Positions 38,432-48,456 of a stretch of DNA of 64,000 nt are shown piece by piece. Origin of the DNA: Cardinium endosymbiont cEper1 of Encarsia pergandiella. GTDB lineage: Bacteria; Bacteroidota; Bacteroidia; Cytophagales; Amoebophilaceae. The translations under genes were made by a program, and so were the position numbers. Positions within the stretch are counted from its first letter, which is position 1. Each line of letters opens with the position of its first letter. The stretch spans positions 487,341 through 551,340 of the forward strand of contig NC_018605.1 in NCBI RefSeq assembly GCF_000304455.1, given 5' to 3'. The notes under the pieces are model-generated. The model did no database searches. It was not told the DNA's origin and saw only the letters and a program-made list of their open reading frames with translations.

Positions 38432-38443
38432 CGTTAAAATATA

Positions 38444-39556
38444 TTATCCTTGTAATAGTTCATCAAGTTTAGTTAATAGTATGACTTGATCTGATGTGGT
38501 TTTTTTCCATATACTCAACCTATCAAAATTAGACAATGAAGAAGGCGTGTTACACAGTTTAATGGTAAGTGGTGGCCAACCTTTGTAAAGATAAATGATG
38601 GTTCCCAAAAGTTCGATGCGTTCTTTTTTGTTAAATCCTGTATGGTACACAGATAAAAAATTCTCGATACTATCCCGATTTACCTTATCGAAAAGATCTT
38701 TTAATGCATTTTGATCTGCTTGAGGGAATTCCATAATCGAGAATAAAAATTGCTTTCTTTCTTTACCTTCTAATGATAGTTTAGGACCCCAGCCATCTGT
38801 TGGTACCGCTTTATCTTTTTTTAGTTGTGCTTGTTGCTTTTGTTTAATTAACCCACCCAGATGATCGTTCGTTACGCCGCTTTTTTGACTATTCAAGTGA
38901 ATCGTTTTTAGAATCTCTTGTCGGTCATGATCTGGCAGTTGGGATAAACTTTCTTTTGCATCATCATTTAATTGCTGTAATGGATTAGGAAAGGTGGATG
39001 TAATCAGCTGGTTGATCTCTTCTGGTTTAGTAGCATGGAGAATCTTTTTTTTTAACTCAATAGTTTTTTCTTGGTCTGATTCGACCTGAAGAAAGTCAAT
39101 ATATTGTTGTTGACATTCAATAGAGGTAAGTTGAATCTGCTGTAACAGCTTTTCGTTTTCCTTGATAAGCTCTGCTTGTGCATCTAAGTCAGCTTGATGA
39201 AAATGTGTTTGGAATACAGGTCGTTCAGATTTGGGTAGAAGCTTTAGTAATTTATTATATATTGTTTGATTTTCAATACTTTTGTCTATAAAATTTTCTA
39301 AAGCATCTGGCGTTTTAATGTTAGAAATGGCTTTTTGTATTTTTCCCTTCCCGACCTCATCATTCATTTGAAGTAGTTGTAGGTACCTTTCTTTCCCCTT
39401 GTCAGATATCCCAGACAAAACTGTGTTTCGTTTAGGTATAAGCTCGCTTCGCACACCATTACAACTGAAGAAGGAAAAAAAGACTGTAAATGTAGCATAA
39501 AATAAAAAATAATGTAAGAAAAATGGATTGATTTTCCGGGCACTTCTATTTAACAT
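38444..39556 (-). CDS. Hypothetical lipoprotein-like protein, helical and Gln/Lys/Glu-rich
   Basis: 370 residues, not recognised. A hydrophobic stretch (FFLHYFLFYATFTVFFSFFSC) with a possible lipobox cysteine is followed by a long, highly charged helical body with Leu-rich repeats of the kind ELIKENEKLLQQIQL, likely coiled coil. A short segment LLQMNDEVGKGKI and PQADQNALKDLF recur in style, suggesting degenerate helical repeats. It is 12 bp from gapA and probably shares a transcript. Confidence 0.5.
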   Translation of the reverse strand: MLNRSARKINPFFLHYFLFYATFTVFFSFFSCNGVRSELIPKRNTVLSGISDKGKERYLQLLQMNDEVGKGKIQKAISNIKTPDALENFIDKSIENQTIYNKLLKLLPKSERPVFQTHFHQADLDAQAELIKENEKLLQQIQLTSIECQQQYIDFLQVESDQEKTIELKKKILHATKPEEINQLITSTFPNPLQQLNDDAKESLSQLPDHDRQEILKTIHLNSQKSGVTNDHLGGLIKQKQQAQLKKDKAVPTDGWGPKLSLEGKERKQFLFSIMEFPQADQNALKDLFDKVNRDSIENFLSVYHTGFNKKERIELLGTIIYLYKGWPPLTIKLCNTPSSLSNFDRLSIWKKTTSDQVILLTKLDELLQG

Positions 39557-39906
39557 ATCACTGCTGTGCGTAATGTGGTAATTTTAAAAAATTATCTAGT
39601 ATGCCATAAAGAACATATCTACAATAGTAGATAAAGTATACCTAATAGTTGCAACCATTTCTCAATCTTACGAAAAAAATATATAAGTTGGAACTATTCA
39701 CCTCAATCTAGGATGGATTTCTTACATGAAGAACGTCAATCTTTTTTGTCCTTACTTTTTTTACATTTAAATAATTAATGCTATTTTTTTGCTTCAACCA
39801 GTTGATTAATCTAAATGTAGGAATACGTTTTGTATGCCGGTCAGCGCTATGATTACAGAAGGTGCCATAGCTTATTGTAGCCAAACTACATACCCTATTC
39901 AAAGCA
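39557..39906. other. Intergenic region before the PBP1A gene
   Basis: Between the hypothetical lipoprotein start and the miniature element. A 64-codon minus-strand frame (39708-39902) shows no recognisable signal or motif and is not accepted. No promoter matching the TTTG/TAnnTTTG pattern was found. Confidence 0.4.
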
Positions 39907-39971
39907 TATAGTGGACTGCAAAAAACAGATAAAATTTATAAAAATTTGTCTTAATAAATCAGTCCACTATA
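39907..39971. mobile_element. 65-bp miniature IS3-like element with perfect 12-bp ends
   Basis: TATAGTGGACTG at 39907-39918 and CAGTCCACTATA at 39960-39971 are perfect inverted repeats. The interior has TTTATAAAAATTTGTC, the family right-end motif. It is an internally deleted derivative of the element whose longer relic is at 42306-42531. It lies 33 bp before the PBP1A start and may affect that promoter. Confidence 0.75.
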
Positions 39972-40004
39972 TTTGGGGAAAGTTACATGGGTAGATTATA
40001 ACAT

Positions 40005-42302
40005 ATGGAAAAAATAATACGCATACTCTGGAAATGTTTTGCAGCAGCAATTATAAGTATTCCTACTTATCTTTTTTCTGTTCAAGTTGATTTTTACCAT
40101 TTATATGGTAGCATGCCCTCAACAGAATTATTAGAAAACCCACAAAGCGAATTCGCTTCTGAGCTCTATGCTGCAGATGGCGTTTTGCTGGGCAAGTATT
40201 TTAGAAACAACCGCAGCTCTGTAACTTACGAAGAAATTTCGCCCAATATGATTCATGCGCTTATCGCCTCGGAAGACTACCGTTTTGAAAAACATGCTGG
40301 CATAGATTTAAGGGGCTTATTACGTGCCTTTTTTCTTTCGATTGTATTACAACAAAACAAAGGAGGGGGAAGTACGCTTACCCAACAGTTGGCTAAAAAC
40401 CTCTTTAACATTAGAAAAGAGACAAACTATCGAGGCAGATGTTCGCATATTCCCTTCCTTAGTAAACTGATCCTTAAAACAAAAGAATGGATCTTAGCGG
40501 TTCAACTAGAACGTGCTTATACCAAGCAAGAGCTTATAGCCATGTATCTGAATACAGTTACCTTTGGGAGTAATACATATGGTATTAAAGTAGCCGCACG
40601 TACATTTTTTAACAAAACAGCGGCCGAATTACGCATAGAAGAAGCTGCACTATTGGTAGGACTATTACGTGCACCTACCCGATACAGTCCTATCAAAAAT
40701 CCTGAAAAAGCCAACCATATTAGAAACGTAGTATTAAGACAAATGGTCAAGTATGGATTTTTAAAAAAGTCTGATTATAACCTTATTTCAGAAATACCTA
40801 CCGAGTTACACTATCAAGAAGAAAATTATGAAAAAGGCATAGCACCCTATTTTAGAGCAGTAGTACGTGATTTTCTATTAAAATGGACGCAAGAAAATGG
40901 ATATGATCTTTTTTCAGATGGACTGCGCATCTATACAACCATTGATAGTCGGATGCAAGTGCACGCAGAAGATGCTGTAAAAGAACACATGGCGCAGTTG
41001 CAAGCTAAATTTGATGACCACTGGAAAGATCAGAATCCATGGATTCATGAAAATGGGAACGAAATAGCAGACTATATTGAAAAAGAAATACAAACAACAC
41101 CTTTTTCCCAAAGGTTACATAAAGATTATGGAACAGATGCCGAGTCAATTCATAGGGTATTGCATACACCTGTACCCACTCTATTATTTTCCTGGAATGG
41201 GCCTATTCAAAAAATGATCACCCCTATAGAAGCGTTTAAACATCATCGAAGGATATTACAGGCCGGATGTATGGCCATGGATCCCTATACAGGCCATATT
41301 AAAGCCTGGGTAGGTGGTATTGATTACAAATATTTTCAGTACGATCATGTAAAACAGAGCAAGCGACAAACCGGTTCAACTTTTAAGCCTATTGTCTATA
41401 CAGTAGCATTAGATAATGGTTTCTTGCCTACAGATCTGGTAACAGATGTACCCGTTACGTTCTTACAACCCAATGGTGAAATGTGGACACCGCAAAATGC
41501 GTGGAAAAGCTATTCTGGTAAGCCCTATACCTTGCGTTATGCTATGGCTAAATCTTACAATTCTATCACAGCTTATTTGATTAAACAGATTGGCGCCCAA
41601 CGCGTTGTAGACTGTGCCAACCGAATGGGTATCAAAGGGCCTTTAGATCCGGTTCCTGCTATTTGTCTGGGTTGTAGTGATGCTTCTATTTATGAAATGG
41701 TAGGTGCCTATAGTACTTTTTTGAATGAAGGGGTTTGGACAGAACCTTTCTTTATTACCCATATTGAAGATAAACATGGTAATATATTACAAACCTTTAT
41801 TCCACAACATTGCGAAGCGATTCATAAAGATACCGCTGATCTTATGACTTATATGCTGCAAGGCGCGCTGGATGAAGGCGCTTTAAATAGTGTACCTATT
41901 GCCCTAAGAGAAGAGAACGATATAGCAGGGAAATCGGGTACCACCTCTAATCATTCCGATGGTTGGTTTATAGGGTTAACCCAGAATCTTTGTACGGGGG
42001 TTTGGGTAGGTGGAGAAGACCGCTGTATTCACTTTAGAGATTTTAAGCTAGGAAATGGCAGTGCAACCGCTCGCCCTATATGGGAAAAATTTATTATGAA
42101 GTTGTATAATGATCCTTATCTAACTTATAGAAAAGGGCCTTTGATTACAAACAGAATTTTTTCTGAAAGGGTAAAAAATATTATTCAAGGTAAACCTAAG
42201 CATAACTTGGGTCTATCTGGCCATAGATCTAATGATGCATCGACCGATCTAGCCGATAAACAGAAAACAGCTATAGCACTAGACATAGATAAAATACTTT
42301 AA
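40005..42302 (+). CDS. Bifunctional penicillin-binding protein 1A (transglycosylase/transpeptidase)
   Basis: 765 residues. An N-terminal membrane anchor (about residues 8-28) is followed by the GT51 glycosyltransferase domain, with E90 in SEDYRFEKHAGID and the second motif GGSTLTQQLAKNLF. The transpeptidase domain has SxxK at S458 (GSTFKPIV), SxN in KSYNS and KSGTT near K643. It polymerises and cross-links peptidoglycan outside the inner membrane. All catalytic motifs are intact, so together with murB it supports a working, if minimal, cell wall. It is preceded by a miniature IS at 39907-39971. Confidence 0.95.
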   Translation: MEKIIRILWKCFAAAIISIPTYLFSVQVDFYHLYGSMPSTELLENPQSEFASELYAADGVLLGKYFRNNRSSVTYEEISPNMIHALIASEDYRFEKHAGIDLRGLLRAFFLSIVLQQNKGGGSTLTQQLAKNLFNIRKETNYRGRCSHIPFLSKLILKTKEWILAVQLERAYTKQELIAMYLNTVTFGSNTYGIKVAARTFFNKTAAELRIEEAALLVGLLRAPTRYSPIKNPEKANHIRNVVLRQMVKYGFLKKSDYNLISEIPTELHYQEENYEKGIAPYFRAVVRDFLLKWTQENGYDLFSDGLRIYTTIDSRMQVHAEDAVKEHMAQLQAKFDDHWKDQNPWIHENGNEIADYIEKEIQTTPFSQRLHKDYGTDAESIHRVLHTPVPTLLFSWNGPIQKMITPIEAFKHHRRILQAGCMAMDPYTGHIKAWVGGIDYKYFQYDHVKQSKRQTGSTFKPIVYTVALDNGFLPTDLVTDVPVTFLQPNGEMWTPQNAWKSYSGKPYTLRYAMAKSYNSITAYLIKQIGAQRVVDCANRMGIKGPLDPVPAICLGCSDASIYEMVGAYSTFLNEGVWTEPFFITHIEDKHGNILQTFIPQHCEAIHKDTADLMTYMLQGALDEGALNSVPIALREENDIAGKSGTTSNHSDGWFIGLTQNLCTGVWVGGEDRCIHFRDFKLGNGSATARPIWEKFIMKLYNDPYLTYRKGPLITNRIFSERVKNIIQGKPKHNLGLSGHRSNDASTDLADKQKTAIALDIDKIL

Positions 42303-42305
42303 AAC

Positions 42306-42531
42306 TATAGTGGACTGAAAAATTAGGACAGGAAAAGACTAATTTTGTTTCTTGCTGGTATGTTTTCATCAATTTAAAATGAATAGATCAAATAGGAAAA
42401 AATAAAATTAGAAAGTTTAGTTCATCAGAAAAGAGTAAAATAGTATTAGCGTTAATAAAAGAAAATTTAACATGGACAAAAATAGGAAAGAAAATTTATA
42501 AAAGTTTGTCCGGTTTTTTCAGCCCACTATA
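42306..42531 (+). mobile_element. 226-bp miniature relic of an IS3-type element
   Basis: The left end TATAGTGGACTGAAAAATTA and the right end, on the minus strand TATAGTGGGCTGAAAAAACC, are inverted repeats of about 26 bp. Inside, one frame reads KIRKFSSSEKSKIVLALIKE, resembling the first part of IS3-family OrfA (an HTH protein), followed by truncation. Most of the element has been deleted. It starts right after the PBP1A stop and fills the gap before RNase R. Confidence 0.75.
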
Positions 42532-42727
42532 ATTACGATTTTTTAAGATCCGTGATAACCTACATACGATGCAGATGCTCCATACTTTAGAATAAAAACA
42601 ATTGAAAAAAATAATCATATCTTGTATCTTAAGGATAAAGCTAACAGACTAGACTCAAACGACAGACGGAATCCTTCCTTTATAGTGTCTGTAAGATACA
42701 GATCTTGATTTTTATAAGACAAAAGCA
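42532..42727. other. Region before the RNase R gene
   Basis: About 200 bp of AT-rich sequence between the relic and the RNase R start at GTG 42728. No promoter matching the TTTG/TAnnTTTG pattern and no small ORF was seen. Confidence 0.35.
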
Positions 42728-44821
42728 GTGCAAAATTATACTACGATTATTTGTAAGACCTTACAACAAGATTCACATCACCCATATACCATACAACAAC
42801 TCTGTACAAGATTAAATATCAATTCAAAATCAGACAAAAACAAGTTACAAAAAGCGTTATTACATCTTGTGCAACAGCGTAAAATTAAAAAGCTAAAAAG
42901 AGGACGTTATGCATATGCCAGTACTTATGTAACAGGTCGAGTAGATTATGTCCGTGCAGAATATGCTTATATTATCTCACCTGATCAACCTATAGATATA
43001 TTAGTGCATCAAAAAAATTTACTATATGCACTAGATAAAGACTTAGTTAAGGTTTGCTTGTTTCCAGGGAAACGCCGCAAACGACCGGAGGGTGTGGTAG
43101 TAGAAATTATTGAACGCAATACTGCACCCATCATTGGACGCATCACTGTTTCTGGAAAGCAACCCCAAGCGATTTTTGAACAAAAACGGACTACATATAC
43201 CGTTCTATTAGACGGAAAATATAACGACATCCTACAAGAAAATGACAAGGTAGTTATTGCATTAACTTCTTTCCCCAATACGCATAAGCAATTAACAGGT
43301 ACCGTAGTGGAACATCTTGGTCAAGCTGGCCTACATGAAGTAGAGATGCATGCGATTATGGCTGAGTTTGGTTTAAAAGAGGGGTTTCCTGACCATGTAG
43401 TGGAAAGTATCAAAAATATACCTACGGTTATTACTGAAAAAGAAATAACCAAAAGAAGAGACATGCGGCATATACCTACTTTTACCATAGATCCAGTAGA
43501 TGCCAAAGATTTTGATGATGCCCTCTCCTATCAGCCTCTGGCCAATGGCCACCATCAAGTAGGTATCCATATTGCAGATGTAAGTCATTACGTTATACCA
43601 GATAGCTTGCTAGATAAAGAAGCATATGCACGCAATACTTCTGTATATTTAGTAGATCGTTGTATTCCGATGTTACCGGAAATACTTTCTAATGGGTTAT
43701 GTTCCTTGCGTCCAAATGAAACTAAATTAACCTTTTCAGCTATTTTTGAATTAGATGCACAAGGAAAAGTTTATGACAAATGGTTGGGAGAAACCATCAT
43801 TTATTCGGATAAAAGATTTTCTTATGAAGAAGCGCAAATGGCCATAGATTTCCAAAGAGGTGATTTTTACCAAGCGCTTACGGTATTGAACCACTTAGCC
43901 AAACAGATTCATGCAAAACGCTCGCAAAAAGGAGCGATTAATTTTGAAACCCGATCGTTAGTATTTGATCTGGATACCAATGGGAAGCCACTTAAAGTGA
44001 CTTCAAAGTGCCGCACAGATGCGCACAAACTTATTGAGGAGTTTATGCTACTGGCCAACCAGGAAGTAGCTACGTATGCAGCATACCTAAAACAAAAACA
44101 GGAAAATTTACGACCTACTTTTATATATAGAACACATGGCTATCCAGATCCGGACAAGTTAAATGATTTTTTTCTATTTGTGAACCAACTAGGATACAAA
44201 ATAAATAGAGCCAAAACATCTATATATAAAGCCATGCATGATTTAGAAAAGGCTATTCAGGGGAAAAAAGAAGCACCTATTATCCAATCGCTGGCCATCC
44301 GATCTATGGCCAAAGCGCTTTACACCACAAAACCTGACCCACATTTTGCATTGGCCTTTGCACATTATACCCATTTTACTTCTCCGATCAGAAGGTACCC
44401 AGATGTACTGGTACACCGTCTTTTGAAGCAATATTTAAAAGGTGAACACATCTATGATGTAGCATCCTATGAAAAAAAATGCCAGTATGCTGTAGAAAAA
44501 GAATACCTCGCTGCAAATGCAGAAAGGGCTTCTATCAAATACAAACAAGTAGAATTTATACAAAATCTAAAGGAACAAATATTTGAGGGAATCATCAGTG
44601 GCATAACGGAATGGAATATGTATATAGAAATCTTATCCAATGGTTGTGAAGGAATGGTGCGCCTATCAGACCTTACCGATGATGTCTATGCTTTTGAGGA
44701 GAAGCACTTTCAAGTAGTTGGAAAATGGTCTAAAAAATGTTACCGATTAGGGGATATCGTAAAGGTAAAAGTAAAAAATTGCGATTTAGATAAACGACAT
44801 ATTAATTTTTTGTTATGCTAA
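42728..44821 (+). CDS. rnr: Ribonuclease R
   Basis: 697 residues. Domains in order: an N-terminal winged-helix-like region (about 1-65), cold-shock OB folds (KRGRYAYASTYVTGRVDY), the RNB catalytic domain with TIDPVDAKDFDDALSY (metal-binding Asp cluster) and YTHFTSPIRRYPDVLVHRLL, and a C-terminal S1 domain (about 615-697, ending KNCDLDKRHINFLLC). It is a processive 3'-5' exoribonuclease that degrades structured RNA. The start is a GTG. The basic tail usual after S1 in longer RNase R is short here. Confidence 0.95.
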   Translation: MQNYTTIICKTLQQDSHHPYTIQQLCTRLNINSKSDKNKLQKALLHLVQQRKIKKLKRGRYAYASTYVTGRVDYVRAEYAYIISPDQPIDILVHQKNLLYALDKDLVKVCLFPGKRRKRPEGVVVEIIERNTAPIIGRITVSGKQPQAIFEQKRTTYTVLLDGKYNDILQENDKVVIALTSFPNTHKQLTGTVVEHLGQAGLHEVEMHAIMAEFGLKEGFPDHVVESIKNIPTVITEKEITKRRDMRHIPTFTIDPVDAKDFDDALSYQPLANGHHQVGIHIADVSHYVIPDSLLDKEAYARNTSVYLVDRCIPMLPEILSNGLCSLRPNETKLTFSAIFELDAQGKVYDKWLGETIIYSDKRFSYEEAQMAIDFQRGDFYQALTVLNHLAKQIHAKRSQKGAINFETRSLVFDLDTNGKPLKVTSKCRTDAHKLIEEFMLLANQEVATYAAYLKQKQENLRPTFIYRTHGYPDPDKLNDFFLFVNQLGYKINRAKTSIYKAMHDLEKAIQGKKEAPIIQSLAIRSMAKALYTTKPDPHFALAFAHYTHFTSPIRRYPDVLVHRLLKQYLKGEHIYDVASYEKKCQYAVEKEYLAANAERASIKYKQVEFIQNLKEQIFEGIISGITEWNMYIEILSNGCEGMVRLSDLTDDVYAFEEKHFQVVGKWSKKCYRLGDIVKVKVKNCDLDKRHINFLLC

Positions 44822-44896
44822 TCTGGGTATATAAAAAGAAGCCTATAAGTGGCATAAGATCGAAAGCCTTTTGAAAAAAGTTGCAATAAGAAAGAT

Positions 44897-46168
44897 TTAG
44901 TCGATTATATCAAATCCTGTATAAGGTTGTAAGACCTTTGGAATACGGATCCCCTCTGGGGTTTGATTTAATTCCAACAGTGCAGCTAGTACACGTGGAA
45001 GGGCCAGCCCACTGCCATTTAAGGTATGTAAAAGACAAGTTTTTTTGGTTTTATCCTTATATCTTAAGGACAACCTATTGGATTGGAAGGTTTCAAAATT
45101 GCTAATTGAGCTCACTTCTAGCCATTTATCTTGACCTATGGCATGCACCTCTATGTCATAGGTCATAGCAGCACAAAACCCTAAATCTCCATGACAAAGC
45201 TTTAGAACACGGTAAGGTAGCGCCAGGTGTTCCACCAATCCTTGTACATAGGTTAACATTTCTTCTAAGTTTGCGTAAGAAGCGTCCGGATGGGCAATCT
45301 GAACCAATTCTACCTTATCAAATTGATGCAACCTATTCAGTCCGCGTACGTCAGCGCCCCAAGAGCCTGCTTCTCTTCTAAAGCAGGGTGTATACCCTAC
45401 ATGTTTAATGGGTAGAGCAGTCTCTGCTATAATGGCATCACGATAGATATTGGTGATGGAGACTTCTGAAGTAGGTATTAGATATAATGGTGTGGATCCA
45501 ATTTGATACATCTGGCCTTCTTTGTCAGGGAGTTGACCCGTTGCATAGGCAGATGCTTCATTTACCAAAATAGGAGGTTGAATTTCGGTATAGCCTGCTT
45601 TTAATGCTTGATCCAAAAAAAAGTTGATTAAAGCACGTTGTAACCTAGCACCTTTTCCCTTATATACTGGGAAACCAGCACCGGTAATTTTATTGCCTAA
45701 CTCAAAGTCAACTAAGTCATATTTTTTAACCAAATCCCAATGGGCCAAAGGCCCTTTTACAACCATTCGTGACGTTTGATAAATAATAAGATTATGATCA
45801 GCATGGCTCCCTACTGGTACGCTTTCATGAGGCAAGTTTGGAAGCGCATAAAGCTGCACCAATAGATCTAATGCATGTGCTTTAAATTTCTCTACCAACT
45901 GCTTAATGCTTTTTTTTAATTGGTTGCTTTCTTCTTTTTTTGCTTCTAACGGAGCAGCTCCATCGTTTTTGCGCAAGAGATCTGCTATTTCCTGATTTAG
46001 CTTATTGAGTGTAGCGGATAAGTTGTCTAATTGAAATTGTATGGCCCGTTTTTCTATGTCCAGGTTGCATATGGCTTGAATAAGCTCTTCTGCATTAGAT
46101 ACACCTCGCTGATGTAAGCCATTTATTACTGCTTCTTTGTCTGTTCTTATACGATGTAACTCAATCAT
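44897..46168 (-). CDS. serS: Seryl-tRNA synthetase
   Basis: 423 residues from ATG 46168; the frame extends 37 codons upstream, but MIELHRIRTDKEAVINGLHQ is the conserved start. The N-terminal coiled-coil arm spans about residues 30-100. Class II motifs are FRREAGSWGADVRGLNRLHQFDKVE (motif 2; only key residues given: R, E, R, F, K) and LNGSGLALPRVLAALLE (motif 3). It charges tRNA-Ser and also supplies Ser-tRNA for other uses. It converges with the RNase R gene, 75 bp apart. Confidence 0.96.
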   Translation of the reverse strand: MIELHRIRTDKEAVINGLHQRGVSNAEELIQAICNLDIEKRAIQFQLDNLSATLNKLNQEIADLLRKNDGAAPLEAKKEESNQLKKSIKQLVEKFKAHALDLLVQLYALPNLPHESVPVGSHADHNLIIYQTSRMVVKGPLAHWDLVKKYDLVDFELGNKITGAGFPVYKGKGARLQRALINFFLDQALKAGYTEIQPPILVNEASAYATGQLPDKEGQMYQIGSTPLYLIPTSEVSITNIYRDAIIAETALPIKHVGYTPCFRREAGSWGADVRGLNRLHQFDKVELVQIAHPDASYANLEEMLTYVQGLVEHLALPYRVLKLCHGDLGFCAAMTYDIEVHAIGQDKWLEVSSISNFETFQSNRLSLRYKDKTKKTCLLHTLNGSGLALPRVLAALLELNQTPEGIRIPKVLQPYTGFDIID

Positions 46169-46574
46169 GCTATTTGTGTTGAATCCCTGTAATATAGGTT
46201 TTATTAACCTAAAATCACAATAATTTAAAGCTTTGGTTCTGTCTTTCTTCCAAAAGAATACTTTGTTTGATTTTTTCAAATTATAGTTGTATTATTGCTC
46301 ATATCGGTTTGCCACGGGGCTGCATTCAAAGTTCTAAGTTGATATTCATTTCTTGGGTTTAATCTTTTTAGTATAATTTTCCGCATTATATCTATTCTAT
46401 ATTCTATATAGGTACAAAAATGTCTTTATTTTTTGACCATTCTTGCTATATTTAAAAAGCAAAATCAAAGCAAATAAGCAGGCAATGTCTTATTTTGGAT
46501 TATAGACACTACTTTTGTTTAGTAATTAAAAATAGCTAATTTTCAGATGTTTAACACATAAATTATTAAAATGA

Positions 46575-46609
46575 TTTTACAGAATGCCATTGAGGCATTT
46601 TATGTAAAA
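46575..46609 (+). terminator. Hairpin in the leader before rho
   Basis: TTTTACA-g-AATGCC, loop ATTGA, GGCATT-tta-TGTAAAA forms a 13-bp stem with a small bulge, followed by ATATTTTT. It may end a short upstream transcript or act as an attenuator for rho, which is autoregulated in other bacteria. The rest of the 46169-46782 gap shows no gene. Confidence 0.45.
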
Positions 46610-46782
46610 ATATTTTTGTGAATGAATAATCAACTGGCAAAAGGTATTTGATGTTCAAGCACTTGGCTTACATGGCTACTACAGTAATATAAGCTACTAC
46701 TATTTTAAGCAGATTCGTTAAAATAGTTAAGATCATGCCTATTATTTTAATAGGGTTTATTTAACTTACACCTAACTCAATC

Positions 46783-48309
46783 ATGTACAATATCGGAGAA
46801 CTCAATCAAAAACTTATTTCTGAGTTGCGCGAATTAGCAGAAAAATTTAAAATTAAAAGCTATAAAACGCTTTCGAAGGAAGAACTTATTTATAAAATAT
46901 TAGACCAGCAAGCGCTACTACCTGTAAGGGAAGTTACTCAGAAAAAGCATACGCCAATGGCTACCCTGCAACCAAAAGAGGTATCCCCACCTTTATCACC
47001 CAAAAAAAGTTATACAAAATCTAAGGCAGTAGAAATACAAATTGACACTAATGTAGAAGATAAAAATAGTGAAGTTACCGAGTCAGCTAAATCAGGAGTG
47101 ATCCAATGCGCGCCTATTTCTACTACAAAAGAGGCAAATGAATCTACCGCTTTATCTGAAAAAGGAAAAAAAGAGACAGTAGCCCAGCACAATTTAGATA
47201 CTACGATTGAAGGAGAAGGTGTACTGGAAATTATGCAAGATGGCTATGGATTCTTGCGTTCATCTGACTATCATTATTTAGCTAGCCCAGATGACGTCTA
47301 TGTATCTCCCTCTCAAATCAAGTTATTTAATCTAAAAACAGGTGACACCATCCGTGGAAAAATACGTCCACCGAAAGAAGGAGAAAAATATTTTGCACTT
47401 TTAAAAGTAATATATATGAATGGCGTGACGACAGAAGAGGGACGCAATCGTATTCCCTTTGAACATCTTACGCCACTTTTTCCACATAATAAGTTACATA
47501 TTTCCAACGGGTCTAGCCAATATTCAACCCGTATTATGGACTTATTCTCACCTATTGGTAAGGGACAACGTGGTATGATTGTAGCCCAGCCTAAGACGGG
47601 TAAAACAGTACTATTAAAAGAGATCGCCAATGCCATTGCATCCAATCATCCAGAAGTTTATTTAATTGTTCTTTTAATTGGGGAACGTCCTGAAGAAGTG
47701 ACAGATATGTCCAGAAATGTACAAGCAGAAGTGATCGCTTCGACTTTTGATGAACAAGCTGAACGGCATGTAAAAGTTTCTAATATTGTTTTAGAAAAGG
47801 CAAAGAGAATGGTAGAATGTGGTCGTGATGTAGTTATCCTCTTGGATTCTATTACCCGATTGGCTCGGGCACATAATACGGTCAGTCCCTCTTCTGGTAA
47901 AGTACTTTCTGGTGGTATTGATGCCAATGCACTGCACAAACCACAGCGATTTTTTGGTGCAGCGCGCAATGTAGAGCATGGAGGTTCATTGACCATTTTG
48001 GCTACAGCACTTATTGATACAGGATCTAAAATGGATGAAGTAATTTTTGAAGAGTTCAAGGGTACGGGTAATATGGAATTACAACTGGATCGAAAGTTAG
48101 CCAATAAGCGTATCTATCCAGCTATTGATGTGCCTGCTTCTGGAACAAGACATGAAGAGTTGTTAATAGGTAAAGAGGAATTGGCACGAATTTGGATATT
48201 ACGCAACATTATGGCAGATATGAGTTCTACAGAAGCTATGGATTTCTTACTTAAAAAAATGAGGGGTACACGTAATAATGAAGAGTTTTTGGTTTCTATG
48301 AGCAATTAG
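46783..48309 (+). CDS. rho: Transcription termination factor Rho
   Basis: 508 residues. The N-terminal Rho domain ([20 protein letters not shown]) is followed by a low-complexity insert of about 100 residues rich in Ser, Thr, Lys and Glu, as in other Bacteroidota Rho. Then come the cold-shock RNA-binding domain ([18 protein letters not shown]) and the RecA-type ATPase with Walker [12 protein letters not shown] and [15 protein letters not shown] (Walker B, Q-loop region). It terminates untranslated transcripts. It has a long leader with a hairpin at 46575-46609 and is followed after 57 bp by a PAP2 gene. Confidence 0.96.
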   Translation: MYNIGELNQKLISELRELAEKFKIKSYKTLSKEELIYKILDQQALLPVREVTQKKHTPMATLQPKEVSPPLSPKKSYTKSKAVEIQIDTNVEDKNSEVTESAKSGVIQCAPISTTKEANESTALSEKGKKETVAQHNLDTTIEGEGVLEIMQDGYGFLRSSDYHYLASPDDVYVSPSQIKLFNLKTGDTIRGKIRPPKEGEKYFALLKVIYMNGVTTEEGRNRIPFEHLTPLFPHNKLHISNGSSQYSTRIMDLFSPIGKGQRGMIVAQPKTGKTVLLKEIANAIASNHPEVYLIVLLIGERPEEVTDMSRNVQAEVIASTFDEQAERHVKVSNIVLEKAKRMVECGRDVVILLDSITRLARAHNTVSPSSGKVLSGGIDANALHKPQRFFGAARNVEHGGSLTILATALIDTGSKMDEVIFEEFKGTGNMELQLDRKLANKRIYPAIDVPASGTRHEELLIGKEELARIWILRNIMADMSSTEAMDFLLKKMRGTRNNEEFLVSMSN

Positions 48310-48456
48310 TAAATATACCAGACAACAAGCTGTAAAAAATTATTAAAATCAAAGATAAGCGTTAGATTGGTATCATCAGTAGTATACTACTTTTACAACT
48401 TATTTTTCATATGGGTTTTTTACTTCACTTTATTGCTACCGTTTCAAAAAAATAGC

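Noticed and set aside
39708..39902. 64-aa minus-strand frame before the PBP1A gene
   Set aside because: No signal, domain or recognisable composition; the region looks non-coding.
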